The notes under the pieces are model-generated. The model saw only the letters and a list, made by a program, of their open reading frames with translations. It was not told the origin of the DNA and searched no databases. The position numbers and the translations under genes were made by a program. From Amaurobius ferox (lineage: Eukaryota; Arthropoda; Arachnida; Araneae; Amaurobiidae), in contig OX578138.1 of the NCBI GenBank assembly GCA_951213105.1, forward strand, positions 66,550,037 to 66,614,036: DNA of 64,000 nucleotides. Reading direction: 5' to 3'. Shown piece after piece: positions 47,511 through 61,854 of the stretch. Every line of letters starts with the position of its first letter. Position 1 is the first letter of the stretch.

Positions 47511-48729
47511 CGTCTAGGTAAGGAGTGATAAAGTTTCCTAATGACATCCTGTGATACATTCCAGGCATTCCTCAATTGTTGCTACAGATTTGCTACATTT
47601 CGAGCTGCCCGAATCTGGCGGCCTAGCATGTCCCATACATGCTCTATTTGCGAAAGGTCTAGTGAACTTTCTGGCTATGGAACAATATCAACAGCACGGA
47701 GATAATCCACAGATATGCAAGTCGTATGTGGCGTGGCAATATCTTGTTGAAAAATGGCCCCAGAATGACGTGCCGTAAAAGGTATCTTAAACGGTCGCAG
47801 GATTTTATCGACATATCGTTCAGCTGTTAAAGTTGTACGCAGGATGACTAGGGCCGACCTGCTGTCGTAAGAGGTAGCACCCCACATCATCACACCAGGG
47901 GTAATGGCGGTGTGCCTGTGTAAAACAAAGGCTGATTGGGACCGCTGGCCCCGGCGCCTCCACACACGTACCCGATGGTCATCTGCTGAAAGACTGAAGC
48001 GTGATTCATCGCTGAACGCTATGCGATGCCAGTCTGCTGGCAGCCTTGATGCTCGGCTACCACACCACTCCAAACGAATCTGTCGATGTTGTGGGGTTAA
48101 TGGCAGACGTCTTAAAGGCCGCCGTGAGCGTAACCCCACCTCAGCCAAGCGTCGTGAGGTGGTGGAAGGTACGACTGGTGGTATGGAAGAGGCTGTAGCA
48201 CGCTGAATGGCGGGCAATGATGCCGTTGGACCAGTTCGGGCCTGTCGCACAATCATCCGATGTTGTCTCACATTCGTGCACCTTGACCTTCCAGAGCCTT
48301 CATTCCGCCGATGAGTATATACTGTAATTAGTGTATTACAGGTCCTTGCAGCAACCATTGCTGATAGCACCTTTTCACAGCAGTGTCCGTTCGGTGCAGG
48401 TGGCGGCCTATTGCTCAGTATGATCAGCCAGCTTCGTCTAATTGCTTATAAGATCTTCGGCAACGTCGTAACAGCATTTTTGATTGTGTTTCCAAGGAAC
48501 TGCAACGCCGATAACGAGCAAAGAAAAACCGTTCACATTTTTAACATGTTTTATAAGATACTAGTTGCGTAGTAGCACGCGCGCTATGACTAATGTTAAC
48601 ACTCATTGGCCTTGCAAATTTAACATTTGCATACTTGATATAAACAATTTGCATGCGAAATTTCGAGGATGATCGGATTATTTTTTAAGAGTGCTTGGAT
48701 TTTTTGTGCGTGTATACATCAGTAATCTT

Positions 48730-49605
48730 AAACGCATTTGTCAAAATTACCAATATCCGGAAGTATTTGTAAATAATACTATTAATAATTTCAAATATAC
48801 CATGTAATAATTTTACACATGCATTTTTTATCTTTGATTGAATAACTCAATTTTGAGCATTCACCCATTCTTATCACCTAACTTACCACTTGGCCTGAGT
48901 CTAATACTGTTTACTATTTTCGAAAGACTATTTTCCACTTGTCCTGAGTCCTATGCTGATTACTATTTTTGAAAGTCTCCATACATATTATGTATCGTTC
49001 AAATGTATTCATTCCGGTGCCCACTCGCATTGACGAAGTGAGGTGAAATGCTCAGTTGCTTGTTCAACTTACACATGGTAACAATGCTTGTGAGTTCATA
49101 TATTTCTGTTCGAGGAGGTATTATTTTTCTGATTTGTAATTCAATTGATTTATTTTTCTCCTTCCACTAGCCAGTAGACAGTTCCAATGGTGTCTACAGT
49201 TAAATACTATCGCCATTGTCAGAAACTGGCTATTCTATCGGTTTTAATTCGAATTGTATGGCTGTCCTGATAAGAATGCAATTTCGAACTAACCGCCATT
49301 TTTTGTGTAGTTTCAATTGATTGTTCTCTTTGTCTAAAATCTTTTACCTTGAGCTAATTATTATTGCCTTTTCTCATTTTTGCCGTGTTTTCTTTTTTAT
49401 TTTTATTGATATTTATATACTTTTAATTGTGCATTTTGTATCCTAATATTCTTCTCATCCCCCTTTCCATTGTAGTGATATGTTACCTTCTATCTTTATC
49501 CTTAGTCTTGGTCTATAGTTACTCATTTGTAACAAATATGCTAGAGATGGGTTTTATTGTACATACTGTAGTTTATGCATAATTTTCGATTAAAATCTTT
49601 CAATT
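48730..49605 (+). mobile_element. PLE-B2: 3' fragment of a family B Penelope-like element
   Basis: From CGCATTTGTCAAAATTACCAATAT to CGATTAAAATCTTTCAATTTTTATG this is about 95% the same as 11390-12371. Only some 25 codons of the RT C-terminus remain. Tail landmarks include TTCATTCCGGTGCCCACTCG and GACGAAGTGAGGTG. It lacks about 90 bases that family B1 has near 11735-11830. Confidence 0.85.
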
Positions 49606-51318
<1,713 letters not shown>

Positions 51319-51341
51319 CTTAATATCTTAATGGTAATATT

Positions 51342-53409
51342 GTGAAGAATAATTTTGTATATAATAAATACTCTATTTTTAATCACCTGTTTTTGACACC
51401 TCCTTTATATAATAGTAAATCTGTTAAATTTAAAAGATTTAAATGTGGCTATGGGAGTTCCTCAATTTTTAATCATAAAGCTGAGATAATATGTTTACAT
51501 AATAAATTTAATAGCACTTTTCAGTGGAAATTAATTAAATTCTGGGTTTCTGCGGTGAAGAAAAAACATTTAAATAGAGTTTAAGCAATTTTCTTAAAAT
51601 TAACTCTTGCTAATGAACACTTTAATCATATTTTCTATGATTTACTTATTACAAGATCACAGTATTTAAATTTAAAACTTAATCAAAATCATCTTGATAA
51701 TATATCAACTAATTCATATTGTGTTATTTCTTTCAGGCATTCCATTTATAATTCTATAAATTTTGGTCATCTTTTTAACAAGTTCAAGCGTTTATAATGC
51801 CTATTGGAGATTTGAGTGTATCAAAAACTTTTAAATACAACCGGCCTTTTGGTAAATCAATATTTAATTATAATGAAATTTCGCGATCTCTCTCTTTAGA
51901 TCAGTGTTCTAAATCAATTTTAGAAAATAAATGTAATTGTACAGAAAAAGATTATGCTAAAATTCTCAATTCTGACCTGGGGCATATAGTTACAGGAGAC
52001 TTAGGTATTGTTAAAGACATTTCGTTAAGAACCATTATGTCTTTTGGCACTAAATTCAGGTTACCCTCTTGTCATAATTCTATTAACGTTTTAAAATCCA
52101 TTAATCTTGATCTTGATAAATATATATATAAATTAGCTTCTAAATATGCTATGCCTTTAGAGGCATTTAATATGTGGAAATTTACTTTATTAGAATCTAT
52201 TAAAAATGCTATTAGTAGTATTAAATTGTCTAGATCCATATATAATTTTGATAATATTAAACCCTCCATTATTGATTTACAAAAATCTTTTGTTATCACC
52301 TATGTTGATAAAGCCTCTAATAATTATGCTATTATCTGTAAAAAAATTTATATACAATTTCTGTTAGATTATTTAAAAATAGTAGTCTTTTTAAACTTGA
52401 TTTACATTCCATTAATAGTATTAAATAAAAATTATCAATATGTATAGTGACTTAAAAATTAAATATAAATTTCTTAAATTTCCATATATTGTGCTTATTC
52501 CAAAATTACATAAAAATCCCATTAAATTTCGAACAGTAACTAGTGGGCATAATACTTATTCTACTACTGCGAGTAAAATACTTCTAAATTATTTTAAACA
52601 AATTAATGATAGTTTACGTCAGTCTAGCAATAATTACCTTATTCTTAATAATAGTATAGAATTAAAGAATAGATTAACATCTCTTAAAAATATAGTAGGA
52701 TTTCAGACTTTTGATTTTAAAGATCTTTTCAATAATATCAAGATCTCTGTCCTGTATGATGTAATTTTAGCCCTATACAATGATTGTATTACTAATCTTG
52801 TATCTCAAGTCAGTTTTGTTAACTTTCCTAAACTTCTTCACTTTGTTATTTTCAATAATTATATTTTTCAAGGAAATAAATTATACCTACAAGTCTCAGG
52901 AGTTCCTCAGGGTGGCTGCAGTAGCAGTATGTTAGCTAATTTATATCTTTTTCATTTTGAACAGTCTATTACATCAATAGATTATACAATATATAGATAT
53001 GTTAATGATCTGATATGCTCAGTACATACTGAAAATTGTGTCATTAATATAGATTTCTATCCTGATAATTTGGAATACATTTGTAATGAAGCTACTATTA
53101 GTAAAAATGTTAATTTTTTGGATTTAAATCTTTTTATTGAACCTTCTAATAGGATTGTTACTAATTTATATGATAAAAAACTCTTTTAATTTTAAAATTA
53201 ATAAAATCTTACCATTTAATTCCTGCAACTCGTTTCTATTGTTTAGAAATATAATTCTTAATCAGCTTTTAAGAATATATAGATTATCTGATAAAAATTT
53301 CCGTGCTTTACATATTGATAATCTAAAAATTACCAGCAATTTATATAAATATCCCTCTTATTTTGTAAATGGTATAGTTAAAAAATTTAGAATAGCTGGA
53401 TTTTCTTGA
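51342..53409 (+). pseudogene. PLE-C2 RT polyprotein, three frames
   Basis: First piece (51342-51584) corresponds to the region just after GIY-YIG in PLE-A1 (FQWKLIKFWVSAVKKKHLN). The second (51797-52447) holds the KCNC...LGHIVTGDL zinc-like motif and FVITYVDKAS. The third (52440-53189) holds [39 protein letters not shown] and YVND. The last (53137-53409) completes the C-terminus, ending AGFS. Motif C is YVND where PLE-C1 keeps YVDD, so a catalytic Asp is lost, and there are at least three frameshifts. Endonuclease and finger are absent by truncation. Confidence 0.85.
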
Positions 53410-53705
53410 ATTTATTTATTTAATATTGCTTTAAATTTTAGCCTGACACCTACCTTCTCTTGTTTTAATTATAGTTTATTTATACATCCACTTAGACATT
53501 AGCCTTTCTATTTTTGCCTCTCTTGATGGTATATTATCTCTTGTACATGTTTTTTCGTATTACTGTTATTTATTTCTTACGAATGGCAACAGTATATCTT
53601 CTTCATTTGTGAATGGCAACACTTGCCACTTCTTTCTGTGTTCCCGAGCTTACTAGGTTTATGTGTTTTTTCAGTCAGTTTTTGGTATCCATTTTTCCTT
53701 TTATT

Positions 53706-54654
53706 ACTTTCCTTATATAGATAATGTATATGGAAAGTATTGTGACGGGGTCGAAAATTCGAATTCGAGTTTTCGACGGGAGAGCACGTTTCAAGCATCC
53801 CTGATCACGAATCAAACGTTTTTGAAGTGATGTCTGTGTGTGTGTGTGTGTGTTTGTGTGAAAGTATGTGTGTGTGTGTGTGTGTCAGTGGGCCTGTGGA
53901 GACAATAACTGACGAACGAATGGATCGATTTGAACCAAATTTGGTACAAAAATCACAATCCATAAACACTGGAAGACTATTGTTTTTATACGCAATCGAA
54001 TGTTCAGAACTCCCCTAAATTTTCGAATGAAATTTTGAAAAAATTGTCAAAAAATCAAAACCACTAATAAAGTTACGCAAATAGACATTTCTTATGTAAT
54101 TTTTCATTAGAAAACGATTGACATAACTTTTAGAACGTTAACACGAACCGTTCTCGAGATATTGTACATTTAAAAAAAAAATATCAAAAAGTCATATAAA
54201 ATAAAAATAAAAAATATTTCCTATTGATAAACATGTTCACTTTTCATATGTAATACCATGCGATAAATTGGGTGACATCATTCTCGTGGATCTAGCTCGT
54301 TCCATTCATGAAAAAAGATACTCTGAGTAATACTTTTGTATTTGAACGTCAATAGTCATTTATCTGCTGTAAGAATAACTTATTTCATAGTGCATAACGC
54401 TTGGCGAGATTTTGGCGACGAATTTGGTGGAATGTCGCCAACTTGGCGACTTTTTGAAATGTTGCAAAATTAACGAAAGTCTCGCCAAATGGATAAAAGT
54501 GACGCTAAATCAATGAAAATGACGACTAATTGTCGAAAAATCAATGTCTTAGAAAGAATATTAGTATCTACTATAAGAAAAACCTATTTTTTTACTGTAA
54601 AAGTAGTAAATTCATTACATTATATAAGGAAAGTCATGTGTTGCCCACATCAGA
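53706..54654 (+). mobile_element. R930 repeat, copy 4 (949 bp), inserted in the PLE-C2 tail
   Basis: ACTTTCC...CATCAGA inserted in a T-rich site. Uninterrupted homologues of the tail at 50095-50170 (inverse) and 61140-61175 define the empty site. Includes the start hairpin (CTTTCCTTATATAGATAATG...), TG repeats and GGCGA motifs. Confidence 0.85.
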
Positions 54655-55064
54655 TTTTTTTTCTTATTTATGTATGTCGTCCAAATAGAAATAGTTTATA
54701 GATATAATCTATCTATATCTTCGGAAGCATACATTTTTGTGTTTGCTTCTAAAAAAAACTTGGGCATGATTACGATTTTTGTGGAAGTGAACAATTCATG
54801 ATTTAGGCTTAGAGCCTTGTCCACGCGTATAGCGTTTGTGCTTGATTTCGTTTGTTATTCTTTTCTCGAATCCATATCTTTGTATTTTGATACTTTTCGT
54901 TGAATTGTTGATTCGATTTTTATTATATTTATTTGGTTTTTTTTATTTTTTCCATTTGCTTGAGGATTTGTTGATTTATACTTTTATTTCGTAAGCCTGT
55001 TAGATAGTTGAATTTTCGTGTTACAGCTTCTCACTTTTCTTTCATTGGATCTTCAAACCTTTTT

Positions 55065-55982
55065 ACTTTCCTTATATACATAATGTATAAGGAAAGTATT
55101 GTGACGGGGTCAAAAATTCGAATTCGAGTTTTCGATGGGAGAGCACATTTCATGCATCCCTGATCACGAATCAAACACTTTTGAAGTGATTTCTGTGTAT
55201 GTGTGTGTGTGTGTGTGTGTCAGTGAGTCTGTGGAGACGATAACTGACGAACGAATAGACCGATTCGAACCAAATTTGGTACAAAATCACAATCCGTAAA
55301 CACTGGAAGCCTAATGCTTTTATACGCAATCGAATGTTCAGAACCCCCCCCCCCCTCCTACATTTTCGAATGGAATTTTGAAAAAATCGTCAAAAAAATA
55401 AAGTTACGCAAATAGACATAAACATAAATAGACACTAATAAAGTTACGCAAATACACATTTCTTATGTAATTTTTCATTAGAAAACGATTGACATAAATT
55501 TTAGAACGCTAACATGAACCGTTCTCGAGATATTGTACATTTTTCAAAAAAATTATCAAAAAGTCATATAAAATAAAAAAAAAATATTTCCTATTGAGAA
55601 ACATGTTCACTTTTCATATGTAATACCATGCAATAAATTGGGTGACATCATTCTCGTGGATCTAGCTCGTTCCATTCATTAAAAAAGATACTTTGAATAA
55701 TACTTTTATATTTGAAGGCCAATAGTCATTTATCTGCTGTAAGAATAACTTATTTCTTAGTGCACAACGCTTGGCGAGATTTTGGCGACAAATTTGGCGG
55801 AATGTTTTTGAAATGTTGCCAAATTAACAAAAATCTCACCAAATGGATAAACATGACTACTAACTGTCGAAAATTCAATATCTTGAAAAGAATATTAGTA
55901 TCTACTATAAGAAAAACCTATTTTTTTACTGTAAATGTAGTAAATTCATTGCATTATAAAGTCATGTATTGCCCACATCAGA
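55065..55982 (+). mobile_element. R930 repeat, copy 5 (918 bp)
   Basis: Inserted in the T-run after TTCAAACC; the same site is intact at 49718-49735 (inverse: TTCAAACCTTTTTTTCTTA). T-runs flank both ends. An internal duplication (AAAGTTACGCAAATAGACAT twice near 55400-55460) and a run of about 12 C (55347-55358) are specific to this copy. Confidence 0.85.
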
Positions 55983-57567
<1,585 letters not shown>

Positions 57568-57570
57568 AAG

Positions 57571-57584
57571 TATATATATATATG

Positions 57585-57647
<63 letters not shown>
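57571..57647. repeat. (TA)n tract at the PLE-A2 5' junction
   Basis: TA repeats with two TG/CA interruptions. The first PLE codon follows without any spacer. Confidence 0.9.
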
Positions 57648-58583
57648 CCCAAGTTTCATAAATCCCCTGTTGCTTTTCGAACCATTACCAGTGGGCATAA
57701 TTCTTACATTACTAATGCTGGAAAATTATTATTAAAGATATTACATGAAGTATCCTCGTCAGATGAAATCTCAAATAATTGTCATATTGTAAAAAACAGT
57801 TTTGAAGTAGTTAAGAAATTGAAAACTCTTACTAATATTCGTAGTATTTATACCTTTGATTTCAAAGATTTGTTTAATAATATTAATATAGATGATCTGT
57901 ATAGAATTATTTTAGGAATTTTTGAAAAATATAATATCAACCTAAAATATTCAAATTTTCTTTTTAAAAAATTACTTAATTTCACTCTTTATGAGAATTA
58001 TATTCAACATGGTGGTACTATTTTTAAACAACAGGTTGGTATCCCACAAGGGGGGTGTGCCTCATCATTGTTAGCTAATCTGTATTTATTCTTCTATGAA
58101 AAAAACATTAATCCAAGCTTGCATAATATGCACATGTTTAGATATATAGATGACATTTTATGTGTATCCCCAAATAATAATATCCCTATAGTATTAAACT
58201 TTTATCCAAAAAATTTACAATTAAATGCAAGTAATAATGACACAAATGTTGCAAACTTTTTAGATTTAAATTTAAATTTACAAAATTGTAATATGGGTAT
58301 AAACTTGTATGATAAAAGACAGGATTTTAAATTTAATACATCAAAAATTCAACATTTTGACTCTTGTCTGCATATATCTGTTTTTAGAAATATTATAATA
58401 AACCAGGCTCTTAGAATCAATAAAATTTGTGATGAATATTATAAATTAGCGCACTTTATGGAATTATTGAGTACAGCGACTAATAATGCATATCCCCCCA
58501 ATTTTGTTATTAAAATTATCAACTCAGTGTATCAAATTTCACTCGATAACATCCTAGAAAACATTCCCAATTATAGTGACTAA
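57648..58583 (+). pseudogene. PLE-A2 reverse transcriptase, C-terminal part
   Basis: Enters at PKFHKSPVAFRT and keeps an open frame through DFKDLF, GIPQGGCASS, YIDDIL and FLDLNLNL to the authentic C-terminus NIPNYSD (taa 58581-58583). Against PLE-A1 I see only about three amino-acid changes (for example NFYPK/NFYPN and NMGIN/NMVIN), plus the frameshift that PLE-A1 carries. Finger, GIY-YIG and RT fingers are lost. An ATG upstream at 57504 reads through Tc1 and TA sequence and is fortuitous. Confidence 0.85.
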
Positions 58584-58595
58584 CATACAGGAGGG

Positions 58596-58649
<54 letters not shown>

Positions 58650-59347
58650 TTTATTAATTATATAAATAAATAAAAATGAAAAATGATAAACTAAGTCAAA
58701 AACATTAGAAAAATCAAAAAATCGGAAAATAAGATGCATTAACATTAATGTTTTGAATTTTATTTTTGCAAAAAAATGTAACTTTTGTCAGTATTGAAAC
58801 TACGTTTTGTGCGCCCTTATAATGGTGTATAGTGGCATTCTCGATTATCCAGTTTTCCTATGAATTCTTGTTTAGTAGGAATTTTCATCTATGATTCATA
58901 TTCATATTCAGTTCTGCATGTTTGGGAAATTGTATTCTGAATTGCTTGTCCAGTCTTCAGCTTAGACTCACTGGACGGGTTTGGGAGTATTTCCGTGAAC
59001 GTTCGTACTGCCTCCCTGGTAGAATTTCGACTTGTTCATTCCGGTGCTTCTAGATTAAGTTGTTGAGGTTGATCGTGTATACACGTGGTAGAAGAGGAAT
59101 GATTCATGCCGCATGGTAATACAATTTTCTTAATGTATCCTTTTTTCATTTTTTCATTTTTTGATGCCTGTAGTCTGAGTTTAAGCATTTATAGTAATGT
59201 ACTATTGCTTAATCTGAAACAGACATTTGTTTGGGTTAATTAGAATTAAATACTCAGACCTGAAGAGGAATTTAATTCTGATTAATCATCGAATTTGGGA
59301 AGGTTCTGTTCTTTTCTCTTATCGGCATTATGGCCGTGAATTTGCTT

Positions 59348-59420
59348 CTATGGTGATGTTAATATTACTATATGATATTAACATCACCATAGAATATATC
59401 CTATGGTGATGTTAATATTA
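59348..59420. other. Foldback insertion in the PLE-A2 tail
   Basis: CTATGGTGATGTTAATATTA occurs at 59348-59367 and again at 59401-59420, with its inverse complement (59375-59392) between. PLE-A1 has the segment once (near 377-396), so about 53 bases were gained here. Confidence 0.85.
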
Positions 59421-59472
59421 CTTGAATTGTATTTTTATTTTTTTATTTTTACATATTCTTATTATTACATTT

Positions 59473-59476
<4 letters not shown>

Positions 59477-59550
<74 letters not shown>
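59477..59550. repeat. (TA)n microsatellite at the PLE-A2 3' end
   Basis: TA repeats, then CATATAAATATTAC and unassigned sequence to 59640. Confidence 0.95.
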
Positions 59551-59557
<7 letters not shown>

Positions 59558-59640
59558 ATATTACATCAATCACATCTAAAAACTGACAATTGAAAATATA
59601 CTCAAAGGCGCCAAGCTGCTCAGACAAGTACATTTCTATA

Positions 59641-60532
59641 CAACTCAATAATTAGAAAAAGAAAAAAGAAGAATGACATTGTATCAAAATTTCGCCGGGG
59701 GGGATTGTGACCCCCACTTCCCGGTTTAGCCAGCTTTATGTCATGACGACACTCCCGGAAGCGGATACAATGTCGCCAACCAAGTACATATACTAATACT
59801 TTAAATGTAAAAAAGAAAAAAGTTGAAAAACCTATACATTCCCTAACCTATACAAAGACTACGCGTTTTACTACATCCAAACAGAAACACAAAATACTAC
59901 AAAAATGACCCACATCCAATACCAATATATCAAGAAAAACAAGCCACGCATAGACCTCACCGAAATGTAAAAGACTCTTACTTTGTACCTAATGATCTCC
60001 CTCAGACAGTCAACCATGACCTTCACAATGCAGCCGCTGTCCAATACTATCTCAGACAGAAAGCACTCTTCCACTCAAATACAAGTCGTAACACTCGGTT
60101 ACGGTTATGCCGTAAAATTTACACAATATATCACAGAGAAAACGTAGAGGGTAACCCATTACGATTGCTTCTTCTAGATAATTCAGATCACTTATATAAC
60201 GATTTTCAACACTGCTATTTAAACGTTTGCTTCTTGTTAAAAAATTTATGATAATGTTCCTAAAAACATTTCTATGCAAACAAGATGGAGTAGTTTGGAT
60301 GTAGTAAAACGCGTAGTCTTTGTATAGGTTAGGGAATGTATAGGTTTTTCAACTTTTCTCTTTTTTACATTTAAAGTATTAGTATATGTACTTGGTTGGC
60401 GACATTGTATCCGCTTCCGGGAGTGTCGTCATGACATAAAGCTGGCTAAACCGGGAAGTGGGGGTCACAATCCCCCCCGGCGAAATTTTGATACAATGTC
60501 ATTCTTCTTTTTTCTTTTTATAATTATTGGGT

Positions 60533-60533
<1 letters not shown>
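59641..60533. repeat. Large inverted repeat (arms about 242 bp) around a PLE fragment
   Basis: 59641-59882 and 60292-60533 are near-perfect inverse complements around a 409-base core encoding a PLE C-terminus on the minus strand. Each arm is itself structured; in the right arm GACATTGTATC (60401-60411) pairs with GATACAATGTC (60490-60500) and encloses CTTCC/GGAAG and GGGGG/CCCCC stems. PLEs can carry terminal repeats in inverted orientation, so the arms may be such repeats. Confidence 0.8.
60052..60279 (-). pseudogene. PLE family D: RT C-terminal fragment
   Basis: NVFRNIIINFLTRSKRLNSS aligns with FRNIIINQALRINKICD of family A and continues LNYLEEAIVMGYPLRFLCDILCKFY, the usual PLE C-terminal helical region. 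Only about 75 codons remain, inside the inverted repeat. Sequence divergence marks a fourth family. Confidence 0.6.
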
Positions 60534-60557
<24 letters not shown>

Positions 60558-60567
<10 letters not shown>

Positions 60568-60683
60568 TGAAAGATTTTAATCGAAAATTATGCATAAACT
60601 ACTGTATGTACATACAAAAAAAACCATCTCTAGCATATCTGTTACAAATGAGTAACTATAGACCAAGACTAAGGATAAAGATA
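60558..60683 (-). mobile_element. PLE-B3: 3' end of a family B element
   Basis: Inverse complement of the last 125 bases of PLE-B2, entered from a (TA)n tract (60534-60557) and cut at 60683, where a plus-strand family C fragment begins. Confidence 0.8.
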
Positions 60684-60880
60684 TATATAGATTATCTGAT
60701 ATAAAATTTCATGCTATGCATATCAATAATCTCAAAATTACTAGTAATTTATATAAATATCCCTCTTATTTAGTAAATAGTATTGTTAAAAAATTTAAAA
60801 TAGCTGGATTTTTATAATTCTTTTCATAGTATCATATAATTCTATTCATAGTATCTTATATTAGCCAGACATCTCCATTC

Positions 60881-60911
<31 letters not shown>

Positions 60912-61705
60912 TTCACTTCCCACTTCAGCATTACTATTATTTGCCCCTCTTTTTAGTAGCGCTTTTTGTATATTAATACTTTTTCTTAACATTTCGCTTC
61001 ACAGTTTTTCAATTCTTATGAATGGCAACAGTAAATGGTTTTTTATTTTTTCTTTACGAATGGCAACACTGGTCTCTTCTATCAGTGTTCCCTCGATCCC
61101 TGTATTGAATCGAATGTACATACGCTGTGCTTTTTCCAGGTATTCATTTTTTCTTTTTTATTTCTTCTTTATGTATGTCGTCCAAGTAGAAATAGTTTAT
61201 AGATTTAATCTATCTATTTCTTCAGAAACATACATTTTTGTGTTTGCTTCTACAAAAAACTTGGACATGATTAGATTTTTGTAGAAGTTAACAATTCATG
61301 ATTTAGGCTTAGAGCCTCGTCCACGTGTAAGGCGTTTGTGCTTGATTTCGTTTGTTATACTTATTTCGATTCCATACCTTTGTATTATATATTTTTCATT
61401 GACTTGTTGATTCGATATTTATTTTATTTATTTTTTCCATATGCTTGAGGATTAGATGATTTTTACTTTTGTTTTGTAAGCCAGTTAGATAGTTGAATTT
61501 AGTTTAAGTTTTTCTCTTTTTTTGTTTCCATACCTTTTAATTTGGTTGATTTTCTGTAACTTGATAGCTTGTGTTTTGTATTTTTAATCCATATGATTGA
61601 TGATTTGCTGCATTATATTTTATTCTGTGGGTGTTTTTAAAAAGTTAGGTTTATCGTGTTACATCTTCTTACTTTTCGTTCATTGGATTTTCAAACTTCT
61701 ATTAT

Positions 61706-61708
<3 letters not shown>
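60684..61708 (+). mobile_element. PLE-C3: 3' fragment of a family C element
   Basis: About 45 RT codons (YRLSD...KITSNLYKYPSY...IVKKFKIAGFL, stop 60815-60817), then a tail colinear with PLE-C1/C2, uninterrupted at both R930 insertion points. A T-run of about 27 lies at 60882-60908. Ends in (TA)n. Confidence 0.8.

Positions 61709-61764
<56 letters not shown>
61709..61764. repeat. (TA)n microsatellite
   Basis: About 28 TA units. The next 90 bases (61765-61854) resemble the end of the family A tail (TTTGCTTC.TTGGTGATGTTAATATT...TTGAATT), so another PLE tip lies here. Confidence 0.9.
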
Positions 61765-61768
<4 letters not shown>

Positions 61769-61854
61769 GTGGTTTTGCTTCTTTGGTGATGTTAATATTT
61801 CACGTTTACTTGAATTAATTATTTTTATTATTACTTTTTTCTAATATATATATA

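Larger units (their letters stand above)
45895..48477 (-). pseudogene. Tc1-family transposase interrupted by hAT
   Basis: Starts at 48477 with an HTH region (SY-AIGRHLHRTDTAVKRCYQQW) holding two tga stops, then runs open from 48370: RRPLRRLPLTPQHRQIRLEW, FSDESRFSL (first Asp), GVMMWGATSYDSRS, IFQQDIATPHTT (second Asp), then a tag stop, and LSQIEHVWDMLGRQ (Glu). It breaks at the hAT target CGTCTAGG and resumes left of the hAT as RRIQACIAAKGFSLITDL, ending at the tga at 45895-45897. The GC content is higher than that of its surroundings. Confidence 0.85.
45776..48712 (-). mobile_element. Tc1-type transposon split by a hAT insertion
   Basis: Outer ends (TTGCAAAAAATGAAGCAC near 45778, inverse GCACAAAAAATCCAAGCAC near 48710) are imperfectly inverted. 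Removal of the hAT (45982-47510) and one copy of its 8-bp duplication leaves an element of about 1.4 kb, the normal Tc1 size. The precise termini are uncertain. Confidence 0.7.
51342..55064 (+). mobile_element. PLE-C2: family C Penelope-like element without its endonuclease
   Basis: Coding region 51342-53409, then a 3' tail interrupted by an R930 copy (53706-54654) and ending where a second R930 copy begins (55065). Arranged head to head with PLE-C1; the homologous parts (52566-55064 versus 51318-49718) form an inverted repeat. Confidence 0.85.
57648..59476 (+). mobile_element. PLE-A2: family A Penelope-like element, 5'-truncated
   Basis: Coding part 57648-58583 and tail 58584-59476, nearly identical to PLE-A1 apart from microsatellite length, a palindromic insertion (59368-59420) and few substitutions. 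(TA)n flanks both ends. Confidence 0.9.

Noticed and set aside
47904..48206. 100-codon plus-strand ORF
   Set aside because: Antisense shadow of the Tc1 transposase on the minus strand.
59252..59300. Hammerhead core in the family A tail (CTGAAGAG after ACTCAGAC, which can pair with GTCTGAGT at 59172)
   Set aside because: No GAAA plus stem III partner follows at a usable distance; the upstream ACAGGCAT arm belongs to the nested hairpin instead.
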